This document shows positions 23,680 through 34,169 of a stretch of DNA of 64,000 bases, in pieces. A program made the position numbers and the translations under genes. Every line of letters begins with the position of its first letter. Positions within the stretch are counted from its first letter, which is position 1. The notes beneath the pieces were generated by a model that saw nothing but the letters and a program-made list of their open reading frames with translations, searched no databases and was not told where the DNA came from. This stretch comes from Aselliscus stoliczkanus (lineage: Eukaryota; Chordata; Mammalia; Chiroptera; Hipposideridae): NCBI GenBank assembly GCA_033961575.1, contig CM066731.1, forward strand, positions 78,203,501 through 78,267,500, given 5' to 3'.

Positions 23680-24177
23680 AAAACTGAATGAATGAGCATA
23701 AGAAACAAATAGTTTCATAGATATAGAGGAAAAACAGGGTTGCTAATTGGGAGATGGGTGGGGATGAAGGAGAAGGGGAAAGGATTAGACAGCATAAATA
23801 GGTAACTACTGTATTGTCACAGGGATATGAAAGACAGTTCGGGGAATATAATGGTGTTAAAGTTTTGTGGGGTGTCAGATGGTCACATTTTTTGTTAGGG
23901 AGACCACATCATGGATGGAGTAGAGGCTTGATCACGGCACTGTATACCTGAAATTGATGTTGTATAATATTGTATGCCAACTGTAATTGAATATATAGAC
24001 AGTCACGGGATGTGGATTATATGGTGGAAGGGAGTCAAAGGAATTGTAATAGATAGTATGATATGGGGGGGAGGAGTGGGAGGGGAGAATTGGGGGAGGT
24101 AGGTTGTCACTTTGAGGGGTAAAAAGTATAACTATTGCATTTTGTTGTACACCTGAAGCTAATTAAAAGTATATATA
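23680..24177 (+). other. L1 3'UTR with G-rich tract
   Basis: Non-coding tail region with GATATGGGGGGGAGGAGTGGGA-type G-rich sequence, a feature shared by mammalian L1 3'UTRs. It ends GTTGTACACCTGAAGCTAAT. The same 3' end occurs at 11.4, 45.4 and, reversed, 55.0 kb. Confidence 0.85.
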
Positions 24178-24189
24178 AATAAAAATATA

Positions 24190-24232
<43 letters not shown>

Positions 24233-24264
24233 ATGTATGGGAACACAGCCATAAAAAAAAAAAA
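24178..24264 (+). repeat. L1 AAAT-rich tail, short non-A insert and second A run
   Basis: AAAT units (to about 24234) are followed by GTATGGGAACACAGCCAT and a second A run that abuts the TSD at 24265. The non-A part is best read as a tiny 3' transduction. Confidence 0.75.
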
Positions 24265-24350
24265 AGAAGGTAAGGACAAGATGCCATCCTTCAGAAAATG
24301 ATAAAAGCATTGAGTCAAACAATCAAACCAACAACAAAAACCATCGCTAT

Positions 24351-24439
24351 GTCAACAATATGTGTTTTGTTTGTTTGTTTGTTTTTGAGGGCAGTGTCAC
24401 TGGCCCTCATATGTGGGACATGATCCGTCAACAATATGT
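24351..24439 (-). mobile_element. 5'-truncated short SINE, 13-bp TSD
   Basis: GTCAACAATATGT occurs at 24351-24363 and 24427-24439. The interior is the 3' half of the short tRNA-derived SINE (antisense: tail TTTGTTTG, then GAGGGCAGTGTCACTGGCCC and CATATGTGGGAC). The tRNA-like head is missing. Confidence 0.9.
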
Positions 24440-25609
24440 TTTTAACTGCTTAACATACTGTAAAATTCAGCTGAGTCTACAATTCAGTATGTTTTAGTAT
24501 AGTCATAGAATTTTGTATCCATCATCATACTTAATTTAGAATGCTTTCATTACACCAAAACAAAAAACAAAACAAAAAAACCCTACACAACCTAGGCTTT
24601 ATCTCTAAAAGCCTCCGTTTTTCCTATTTCTAGTCAATCATTAATTTGTTTTCAGTCTCTGCAGATTTGCTTATTCTGAATATTTCATATCAATCGAATC
24701 ATACAACATGTGGTACTTCATGACTAGCTTCTTTAACTTGACAATGTTTTCCAGGTTTGTCCATGTTGTTGTATGTATCAGTACTCCATCTTGTTTTTAT
24801 CAAATAGTATTCTGTGTTATGGATATACCACATTTTATTCATCAGATGATGGATATTAAGGTTTGTTCCAATTTTTAGCTGTTATGAATAATGCTTATAT
24901 GAACATCTGTGTACACATTTTTTTTTGTGTGGCCATGTATTTTCAGTTCTGTTGCGTGTATACCTAAGAGTAGAATTGCTGAACAATATGGTAACTTTAG
25001 ATTGAACAATTTGGAGAATTACCAGACAATTTTAGAAAGTGGTTGCACCATTTTACATGCTTACAAGAATTATATGTGTCTTCCAATTTTTCACATCCTT
25101 CCCAAAACATTTTCTGTGGTTTTGATTATAATCATGCTAATAGGTGTGAAGTGGCATCTCATGGTAGTTTTGATTTGCAATGCCTTGATGATTAATGATG
25201 AACATGATTTTGTGTCCTTATTGCCATTTACATATCTTTTTTGAAGAGATGTCTCTTCAGATACTTTGTCCATTTTAAAAATTGAATTATTGTCTTTCTA
25301 TTGTTATTGAGTTGTGTTAGCTTTTTATATATTTTAGAATCAAGTTCACGATCAGATATACAATTTTCAAAAATGTCCTTTCATTCTGTGGTTTGCCTTT
25401 TAATTGTATTGATGTTGTCCTTTAAAGCACAAAGGATTTTAATTATGACAATGCCATGTTTTCCAATTTTATCTTTTGTTGCTTGTATTTTTGACATCAC
25501 ATCTAAAAAAAAAAATTGCCTTAATCAAGGTCACAAAGATTGACACCTATGTTTTCTTGTAAGAGTTTTATATTTTTAGCTCACACATTTAGGTCTTTAC
25601 TATGTGTGT

Positions 25610-26262
25610 TTTTGGTTATTTTTTTAAAGATTTTATTGGGGAATTGGGGAAGGGGAACAGTGTTGGGGAATTGGGAGAGGAGACCAGCCAAGTTGTTGTT
25701 CTTCAATCTTCTTTGTGGAGGGCGCCAGATGCCATCTGCCTTCCCATGGGAAACTAGTGCCCTCTAAGCCCAAGGTGATGTTTTCAATCTTAGTTGTGGG
25801 TGGGCATAGCCACCATCCCATGCGGAAGTTGACCCAGCAGCCTTGTTGTTAAGAGTGCGCACTCTATCCTCTAAGCCATCCAGGCAGCAGCTCAGCTCAA
25901 GATACCGAGTTCAGGTTAGTTGCAGGTGGGCATATCCACCATCCCTCGGTGGGGTTGAACCCAGCAGTCTTGTTGTTAAGAACGCACTCCCTGTCCACTG
26001 AGCCATCCGGGCAGCAGCTCAGCTCAAGGTGCCAAGTTCAGTCTTTAGTTGTGGGTGGGTGTAGCTCTCTATTGAATAGGCAATCTTGTTGTTACACTAG
26101 CTGAGCCATCCTACCACCTGTTGGCATCTCAGCAACAGCTCAGCTAGGGCACAATGTTCACTGGCCATGTGGGAATCGAACCAGTGGCCCTGTTGCTCAG
26201 AGCACATGCTGTAAGCCAACTGTTAACCAATTGAGCCACTCAGCCGGCCCCTCTTTAATATG
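25610..26262 (-). mobile_element. Composite SINE with four tRNA-like units
   Basis: Minus strand: GGGGCCGGCTGAGTGGCTCA head, four tRNA-like blocks, then the pyrimidine-rich module and CCCCAATAAAATCTTTAAAA. That end has the AATAAA signal, TCTTT terminator and A tail of T+ SINEs. Compared with the copy at 414-913, the third unit (CCATCCxGGCAGCAGCTC to GTTGAACCCAGCAG on the plus strand) is duplicated at about 25800-25900 and 25925-26030. Flanks TCTTTACTATG and TCTTTAATATG form an imperfect TSD within the old L1. Confidence 0.85.
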
Positions 26263-27429
26263 CTTTGAGTTAAATTTTCTATATAAAAATACAGAAAATT
26301 TGTTTTGCATGTGAATACATAGCACCAGTTGAGGAAAAGATTATTTACCCCCAAATAATTGTTGTGACAATCTTGTCCGAACACAATTGACATAAATGAG
26401 AGAATTTATTTTGGGGAATCTCTATTCTATTCCTTTGATCACTGTGCCTACCCTTATGTCAGTGATTCATTGTTTTGATTACTGTAGCTTTGTAATGGCT
26501 TTTAAATTTGGGATGTGTAAGTCCTTTAACTTGTTCATCTTTTTCAAAATTGTCTTTGTGATTTCGGATTTCCATATGAATTTTAGACTCATTTTATAAA
26601 TTTCCATGAAGAAGTCAGCTGATGTTTTGATGGGGATTTCACTAAAAATGTAGGTCAGTTGAATCAGCGTCACCATATTGACAATATGAAATCGTCCAAT
26701 ACATTAATGTGAGCTATTAAGCTATTCCATTTGTTTTGGTCTCTTTAATTTCTTCCAACAATATTTTGTAGTTTTCAGACTGCAAATTTTGTATTTCTTT
26801 GTTAAATATTTTTAAATTTTATTGTTTTTATTATTATTTAAAAGGGAACTGTTTTATAATTGAATTATTGTTTTGCTCTATACAGAAATATAATTGATTT
26901 TCACATATTAATCTTTTCCCCTCATGCATCATTGATACAGTTGTTCATTGTTCTAATAGTTCTTAGTAGATTCCCTTATATTCCGTATATAAAGGACCAT
27001 GAGATTTGCAAACAGAGATAGTTTTACTTTGTCCTTTCCAATTTGGATGAGTAGCATTTTATTTTCTTGCCAAATTTCTTGTTTAGAACCACTACTACAA
27101 TCTTTGTTAGAAGTAGCAAGAGCAGAGTTTCTTATCTTGTTCCTGATCTTAGGGGTAAAGCATACAGTCTTTCACCATTAACTAAGGATATTAACTGTGG
27201 GTTTTTCAAAGACATCCCTTAAAAGATTGAGCAAATTCCCACCTATCCCTCATTTACTGAGTGTTATTATCATGAAATGATGGTATATTTTGGCAAATAT
27301 TTATTCTACCTTCATTAAGATAAATAATAATATGATTTGTCTTATTAGTCTATAAATTAAGGTATTGCATTAGTTGGACTTTCCGATAATGAGCCAAATT
27401 GCATTTCTAAAATAAATCCCACTTTGCCA

Positions 27430-27565
27430 TTGTGGATAATTTTTTTTTTTTTTTTGAGGGTAGTGTCACTGGCCCTCACATGTGGGACCCGAACCAGGAC
27501 TGCTGGCTTCCCAAGCCCGCGCTTAACCACCGTGCCACTCAGCCAGCCTTGTGGATAATTTTTTT
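27430..27565 (-). mobile_element. Short tRNA-derived SINE, 17-bp TSD
   Basis: TTGTGGATAATTTTTTT lies at 27430-27446 and 27549-27565. The antisense interior carries GAGGGTAGTGTCACTGGCCC, ACATGTGGGACCCGAACC and AAGCCCGCGCTTAACCACC, ending CAGCCAGCC. Inserted in the old antisense L1. Confidence 0.92.
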
Positions 27566-27644
27566 AATTGTCCTAGATTCAGTTGTTAGTATTTTATCGA
27601 GAATCTATGCAATCATGTTGATAAGAGGTAATAATTAATAGTTT

Positions 27645-27710
27645 TCTTCCTTCCTTCCTTCCTTCCTTCCTTCCTTCCTTCCTTCCTTCCTTCCTTCCTT
27701 CCTTCCTTCC

Positions 27711-27775
<65 letters not shown>

Positions 27776-27776
27776 T
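27645..27776. repeat. (TTCC)n-(TC)n compound microsatellite
   Basis: About 17 TTCC units followed by about 24 TC units and a TTTC tail. ORFs here are Arg-Glu/Gly-Arg-Lys artefacts. Confidence 0.97.
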
Positions 27777-29574
27777 TTTTTCTCTTAAATTTGTAATATT
27801 CCTGTCTGGCTTTGGTGTCAGAATTATACTGGCCTCATAGACTGAGTTGGAGAGCATTTTCTTCTCTTCAATTTTTTGGAACAATTTGAGAAGAATTTGT
27901 ATGAATCCTTTTTAAAATAATCAATAGAATTTACTAGTTGTGAAAAGTTATTTGATTACTAATTTAATCTATTTGTTATATGTATTTTAAGATTTATTCT
28001 TGAATCAATTTGGATAGTTCATATATTTCTAAGAATTTGCCAACTTCATCTAAGCTATCTAATATGTTACCATACAAACTTATTTCTAAAAGGTTGGTAG
28101 TAATGTCCCTCTTTCATTTCTGATTTTAGTAATTTGAGCCTTTCTTTTTTTCTGGGTCAGTGCAGCTTAATGTTTGTTAGTTTGGTTGATCTTTATGAAT
28201 AATATCTTTGCTTTTGTTTTCTGTTCTCTGTTTTATTAGTTTCTTCTGTGATCCTTATTATTCACTTTCTTTTGCTCCCTTTGAGTTTACTCATGTTGCG
28301 CTCTTCCTCTTCAGAGGTTATATGGTAGAAGTGTGGTGGTTGATTTGAGCTCTTTCTTCTTTATCAATTGTGGACATTTTATATCTATAAATTTACCTCT
28401 AAGCACTGTCTTAGCTGCATCCATTGCGTTATATATGTTTTATCTTTATTTTTATTTATCTCAAAATATCTTCCTGTGACTTTTTTTCTCCACCAGTTAT
28501 TTAATACTGGGTTGTTAAATTTCCATGTATTTGTGAGTTTCTAAACTTTTCCATTTTATGGATATGTAAATTCATACTAATTTAATCAGAAAACATTCTT
28601 TGTATTATTTCAGTCTTTTAAGTGTACAGAGTCTTGTTTTTTGGCCTTGTTTATGGCCTAAGCTCGAGAATATTCCATGTGAGCTCAAGAAAAATGTGTA
28701 GCCTACTTTTGTTGTAACTTCTACATTTGATTGGTACTTATTAAAAATCAGCCTTTGTAATTGTCAACTTATTTTTTTGTTTTTATTAGTTTATTTTGTT
28801 TGATATTTGTATAACCACTCTAGGTTTGTTATGGTAGCTATTTGCAAGATAAACCTCTGTTCATCCTTTAAAGATAATCCTATTGGTATCTTTGTGTCTG
28901 AAGTGTGTATACATTTGGCAGCATATCTTTTTGTTAATTCAATCTGACAATCTCTACATTTTGATTGGATTGTTTAATACATTCACATTTATATTTAATT
29001 TTAATATGTTGGACTTACATCTTCTATTTTTCTTCTGTTTTTCTAAATGTCTTACATATTTTCTATGCTTTCTTTCCCACCTTACTTTGCATTAAGTGAA
29101 TATTTTCTAGTGTAACAATTTAATTCCTTTAATATTTTTTTTCACTTTTTTAATAGTTATTTTCTTAAAGATTACTCTAGGTCTTACCAAATATGTTTTA
29201 AGTTACAAGCATCAAGTTCACATTTAGAATATATTAATTATACATATTGAAACTATACTGCACCCCCAGTATATATTACAAACCCACCACTACATTGTTT
29301 TCATTGTTATGTCATATAATTTCATATCAATTACAGAAGATGAAGAAAGGAATAAGAGTCAGTATATATTTGTATAATGCATTATATTTACTTCTTATTT
29401 ATCTTTTCTGGAATTTTTTTCATCTATATCTGTGGTTTCAAAAAACCACAGCTATAAGTTACTTTCACCAATACAGCTTTGCTCTTATTTCCTTTGTGCA
29501 GTTATTGTTAATATATAGACTTTATGATATAATTATATACATCTGTTTTTAAAAATTGCTTTAATTTTCAATTG

Positions 29575-29760
29575 TGTAAAATATGCATAACATAATATAC
29601 ATTTTAAAATTTTAATTAAAATTTATTTTAATGACAATGGTTAGCAAAATTACATAGGTTTCAAGTGTACAATCCTGTAATACATCATCTGTATATCACA
29701 TTGTGTGTTCTCCACTCAGAATCAGTTCTCCTTCCATCACCATATATTTGACCCCATTTA
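29575..29760 (-). mobile_element. L1 3'-end fragment (antisense)
   Basis: Contains the reverse of the CACTTGAAACC..TAT..CTAACCA..TGTCA 3' motif (plus strand GACAATGGTTAGCAAAATTAC, ATAGGTTTCAAGTGTACAAT). Related to 9332-9410. Confidence 0.6.
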
Positions 29761-29955
29761 TTCTTATCTACTAAAACTCATAGCCACAGATACTATGTTA
29801 ATTGTTACCAGAGTGTAAGAGAGGCTTTAAATGGTTGTTTTATTGAATAATTAGGTCCCACCAGCTGGGCTTGTTTCATTCTGAAGTGGGTCTGCAGAAC
29901 TCTTCACACTGTCATCCCAGAAGTTGAACTCAGCTGGGTTGTTATTATTATTATT
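29761..29955. other. Unassigned sequence ending in (TTA)n
   Basis: A short ATT/TTA run closes it (about 29940-29963). Nothing else is recognised. Confidence 0.4.
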
Positions 29956-29959
29956 ATTA

Positions 29960-30840
29960 TTAATATTTAAATACTATTTTTTTCAGATTAGTGTTAAGTT
30001 CATAGCAAAATTAAGAGGGTGATATAGATATTTCCCATGTATCCCCTGCCCCACACATGCATAACCTCCCCTTTTATCAGCATCCTTTACCAGAGTGGTA
30101 CATTTGTTATGATTGATGAACCTACATTGCTACATTATAATCACCCAAAGTCATACTTTACATTAGACTTTACTCTTGGTGCTGTACATTCTATATGCTT
30201 GGACAAATGTATAATGACATGTATCCATCATTATGGTATCAGAAAGAGTACTTTCACTGCTCTAAAAATCCTTTGTGTTTCACAAATTCATTGCTTCCTC
30301 CCTTCAACTTTTAGCAGCCACTGAGCTTGTTACTATTTTTATAGATTTTCCTTTTCCAGAATTCCATATACCAAAAACAATATATAGCATGTCCTTTTCA
30401 GATTGACTTCTTTCACTTAGCAAATTGCATTTAATGTTTCTCCTATTCATGGCTTGGTAGCTCGTTTCATTTTAGTGTTGAATAAGAGTCTAGTCTTTGT
30501 GTGCCATAGTTTATTTATCCATTCACCTACTAAAGGACAGCTTATTTGATTCCAAGTATTGAAAGTTATGAATGAAGCTGATATAAGCATCCTTGTGCAG
30601 GTTTGTGTGCAGACCTAAATCTTCAACTCTTTGGGGTATATGCCAAAGAATGCTATTGCTGGATTGTATGGTAAGGGTATGTTTAATTTTGTAAGAAACC
30701 ACCTAACTGTCTTCCAATGTGTTTATACCATCTTATATTCCCACCAGAAGACAATGAGAATGCCTCAACTGTTTTTAAATTATAAAGAATTAAATAGAAT
30801 CTCATTGTTGTGTTACCAAGGAATAATGTTGTTATGTCCC
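29960..30840 (-). mobile_element. Old L1 3' region (antisense)
   Basis: Antisense L1 3' phrases run in order: TTAAGTTCATAGCAAAATTAAG, CAGAGTGGTACATTTGTTA, CTTTCACTTAGCAAATTGCATTTAATG, TGCCATAGTTTATTTATCCATTCACC, GCTATTGCTGGATTGTATGGTAAGGG and CAATGAGAATGCCTC. Heavily mutated. Confidence 0.7.
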
Positions 30841-31408
30841 TTGTAGGAAGAATAAAAAGAAGTCTTTTATGATAAAATTTATTCAATATTTGAGAAAGAA
30901 GATATTAGAAACACAGTGAACAACATATCTCAAGGCCTGGATATTTAACCACCATAACAGTTACCAGGAAATATAGATATTTCTTGGTGGCTGGAGGGCA
31001 AAGTGAGTTTATAAAATAATTTCAAGAGGAGGCAGTAGCCAGGTCATCATTAGAAGTTTAGGTTCCATCATGAAGAGGACTCATAGGAATCAACTTATAT
31101 CTTAGAAAAGAACTAAACCTGCAAATTTATACAATGTGTGAAGCATCCCCAGGTGAGCATGCTAATGTATATAGTCTCATTTGGATCTTCAAGGCATTAC
31201 ACAGTCAATACTTTTCATGGACACATAGATTAGTCTAGTTCCCCAACCTCTTGTTTTTTATAACCATAGGCAATAGGACAAATAGCATGCTATTCAACAG
31301 AATCTATTCACTTGAATTCTCTTGATATATCACATTCCAGTATGTTCCAGTTCTGAATTGTTCTATAATGGGAAGCCAAATCCTAATCCTTTTCAAAGTT
31401 GACTTTCT

Positions 31409-31453
<45 letters not shown>

Positions 31454-32035
31454 CATTCAAAAATTGACAGTGTGTTTGTAGGTTTAAATAATAAAATTGT
31501 AAGAAAATTATGTGTGCCATTGGTTCACAAGAACAAAGAAAGTTGTAGATTTACATGGACAAGAGTGGTCTTTCCAGAGGAGGTGAGAGATGGGACAGAA
31601 TTGTAAACATAAGACAAAACAATTAAAGGGGAGTAGAATAATTTTCAGGCATAAGAGAGTTTACAAAGAAAGATTTTAGGTGTGTGATTGAGTCTACACA
31701 AGGAGGTGCTATTGTAATGTTCTTAAGACAGTGCCCAGAACATTGAAAGTGTTTAATAACTGTTAGTTATATATTCAAGGTCAATTCTGTTGAAGTTTTG
31801 TGTAGTAAAGTGTTATGGAGCCTTCTGAGCAGTATAGCATGGGAGATTGGTAAAACACAGATATGGGAACTCCATCAGAAACCAACGTCTCTTCTTGTGG
31901 AGTCTAGGGATTTAAATTTTTAAAAGTTATACATGTTTATTGTATATCTGCTGAAGTTTAATAATTAATCAACTATGATATCTTGGAACAATTCATATTA
32001 AAGGCTAATGCATAAAAATGAATTATCTTGCTTCC
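30841..32035. other. Mostly unassigned sequence with a (CA)n tract
   Basis: A CA microsatellite is at 31411-31448. A weak MIR/L2-like end (CAGTGCCCAGAACATTGAAAGTG...AATAA) is at about 31722-31760. Confidence 0.5.
31411..31448. repeat. (CA)n microsatellite
   Basis: About 19 AC units without interruption. Confidence 0.95.
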
Positions 32036-32039
32036 AGAA

Positions 32040-32260
32040 ATATGAAGTTGATGGCAGAGTAGTATAGTGAAAATACTATGGTTTTGGTGTTGAGTAAACC
32101 AAGGCAATTTGATGAATGTCTATCTTTTTTTTCCTTATAAAACAGATACAATTTTACTATTTAAATTAAAGAATACAATAATATCTACCTCTACCTACTA
32201 AATGAAAGTGAAATGGGACACTTATCTTGCATATAAAGAGGTGTTAAATGAGATTTAATG
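32040..32260 (+). repeat. Possible MIR fragment
   Basis: TTATAAAACAGATACAATTTTACTATT..ATAATATCTACCTCTACCT followed by TTAAATGAGATTTAATG resembles the MIR 3' half. Weak by eye. Confidence 0.4.
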
Positions 32261-32995
32261 TTATTTTTTGGATATTTTGTTTGAAATACATGATGAGCAA
32301 TATTTTGGAAAAATGTTAAATGATTATACTATTTAATGGTCTGCTTTTTAAAAGCTATATGCAATCCATACCAACTTGTTATATTCTCAATAAGAAACTA
32401 CATAATAGCTATTTAGAGTTTAAAATCTTAAACTTTCTCAGCTGTTGTAAAGAAAAGAATTTGTTTTGATTTTTTTTTTACCAGCAAAATTTTATGTTGA
32501 GAGTATTTGAAGTATTATCACTTCCATAAAGTAATGGGATGACTTAAGGATATAAATTAAATTTTTTCCCAGCGAAGTCCAGATCTACTTCAAACCAAGA
32601 ATGCCAGTTTCCTATGTTGGATTTAATCCCAGAGATTAAAAATAATGAGAGAAAGGGTCTGCATAAAGTGCAATATAAAAGAAAGTCCTATTAAATTTTC
32701 ACTACTATCCCATTGTGTGTCAGAATATTCTCCAATTATGATATGTACTATAGCAGATACCTACTATAAGCATTTAGTTATCTGCTATTCCCCTCTGCCC
32801 TTCTTCAGACTTCATCTTTATAAGACCTAAATAACTGTTCAATTTTGTTCAAAAACAATGAAAATAAGGGTTGGAAAATAAAGCATTATGGGCCAGAGTG
32901 CAATGGAATGATGACGGGTATGGGAGAAAATTGTGCAAAGATTCTCAATGTGCTTTTGGCCTTTGTGGCTCCTCTGGTTCCTCAACACATATTTC
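32261..32995. other. Unassigned intergenic sequence
   Basis: No recognisable repeat or gene; short ORFs (32645-32830, 32845-33087) lack known motifs. Confidence 0.4.
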
Positions 32996-32999
32996 ATAA

Positions 33000-33130
33000 G
33001 TTCTGTAGCATCTTAAACTTTAGTTCATTATTTATAAAAATTCTGCAATGCTTACTTCAAGGTGTTATATTAAGATTAATAAAATGAAGTGCATAGCAAC
33101 ACACCTGATTCATAACAGATAATGAATAAT
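33000..33130 (+). repeat. Probable MIR 3' fragment
   Basis: TTAATAAAATGAAGTGCATAGCAACACACCTGATTCATAACAGATAATGAATAA matches the MIR end pattern AAATG..AGTGCCTGGCACATAGTA..CTCAATAA. Confidence 0.45.
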
Positions 33131-33254
33131 TTTAATTTCCAGGTATAGTCTTTTTTCTTTCGTTGAAAGGTGTGACATTCTCTCTTTCTGTGTGTTTGTT
33201 TGTTTGTTTGTTTGCCTGGTACATGTCATGGCATTCTCATTATCAAAATATTAT

Positions 33255-33350
33255 CTAACACAGAAAGAAGCCAAATGCTTGTGTTCAAATCTGAGCTCTG
33301 CCACACACCCACACATCTAGTTGTGTGAAGCTGAACAAGTTAGATAACCT
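33255..33350 (+). repeat. MIR core fragment
   Basis: TTCAAATCTGAGCTCTGCCAC, CTAGTTGTGTGAAGCTGAACAAGTTAGATAACCT is a clear MIR core (TTCAAATCC.GCTCTGCCAC..CTAGCTGTGTGACCTTGGGCAAGTTA). Confidence 0.75.
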
Positions 33351-34025
33351 GAGATTTTTGTTTTAATTTTTAACAAAATAGAAAGAAATGAAACAACAGG
33401 AAACACAACTATAGAATTAGTATAATCTCGGTAACTCTTTATACCAGTTTCACCTTGCAACCCTCCACTGTTAATGCCTGTCACATCTATGACTAGCCCC
33501 TTATCCAAAGGAGCTATTAACCAGTTAATTAGATGGTTAGTTCCTCTTTATATGCTAGCACCTAACTCATTTATTCAGATCATTTGTTGTTATTTCTCTG
33601 CTAAAATGTAAATTTTATAAATAAAAAATCATCCAAATGGTAAGAATTTTAGACACCAATCTAGGATTCTGTGAGGGGTAGAAGAGGGTTTATTAGGGAA
33701 CACAGTATGTGGTTGATAACTAGGAGATATTGCCTTCTGGTGAAGTTGAGCTTTGGAGTGGAACAATCACTGGGCAGAAAGCAAGGTGTCTGGGTAAGAG
33801 TAAAGAGTTAAGAGAAAGAAAGGAAATAAAGAAAGAGTTCAGAGAAAGATAGTAAAAAGCAGAGATTTCTCCTATTAAGTGCTACCTTGTCCTTGGAAGG
33901 CCTAGAAATGGTAAATGGCTTCAATTAAGGAAGTGAACAGACAGACATGGAAGATAACCATAATCTGACCACCTTCTCAAGGTAAAGCCATTAAGTTATC
34001 CACCCTTTGCAAATCCATATGATAT
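33351..34025. other. Unassigned intergenic sequence
   Basis: A purine-rich stretch (about 33800-33860) and a GGGTTTATTAGGG motif near 33690 hint at an antisense LTR, but this is not convincing. Confidence 0.35.
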
Positions 34026-34029
34026 GATG

Positions 34030-34165
34030 TGATTGAAAGAGTAGGGTATTGACAGTCAGAGAGAATGTGTTTGAAACTGTGCTCCAGTACTGTCGTGTGG
34101 CCTTGTGAAGTTACCCTTCTTGCATGAATTTTCTCATCTACAAAAACTCAGCACTAGTTGTATGT
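34030..34165 (+). repeat. MIR fragment
   Basis: GAAACTGTGCTCCAGTACTGTCGTGTGGCCTTGTGAAGTTACCC, then GAATTTTCTCATCTACAAAAACT follow the MIR core and CTCATCTGTAAAATG order. Confidence 0.65.
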
Positions 34166-34169
34166 GGGG

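Larger units (their letters stand above)
17595..24281 (+). mobile_element. Full-length young L1 with 17-bp TSD
   Basis: AGAAGGTAAGGACAAGA flanks the element perfectly at 17595-17611 and 24265-24281. The interior runs 5'UTR (17612-18938), ORF1 (from 18939), ORF2 (19869 to about 23679), 3'UTR and an AAAT-rich tail. It is the most complete transposon in the window. Both ORFs carry stops and frameshifts, so it is a dead copy. Between the tail and the TSD sit about 18 non-A bases plus a second A run, discussed as a possible 3' transduction. Confidence 0.95.
24540..29570 (-). mobile_element. Long old L1, antisense (3'UTR through ORF2)
   Basis: Read on the minus strand this covers ORF2 from its 5' side (about 29 kb) to the 3' region (about 24.5 kb). 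Identifiable pieces include the ORF2 C-terminal segment at 24900-25260, ORF2 sequence translating IYKMSLKFIWKSEITKTILKK near 26500-26640, the RT region around 27000 with the YADD box degraded, and the AAGTGCTTAGAGG-like ORF2 linker near 28400. It is diverged throughout and interrupted by a four-unit SINE, a short SINE and a microsatellite. Limits at the 29 kb side are approximate. Confidence 0.75.

Noticed and set aside
27594..27884. Arg/Glu/Gly-Lys-rich ORF
   Set aside because: Translation of a (TTCC)n/(TC)n microsatellite, partly over antisense L1.
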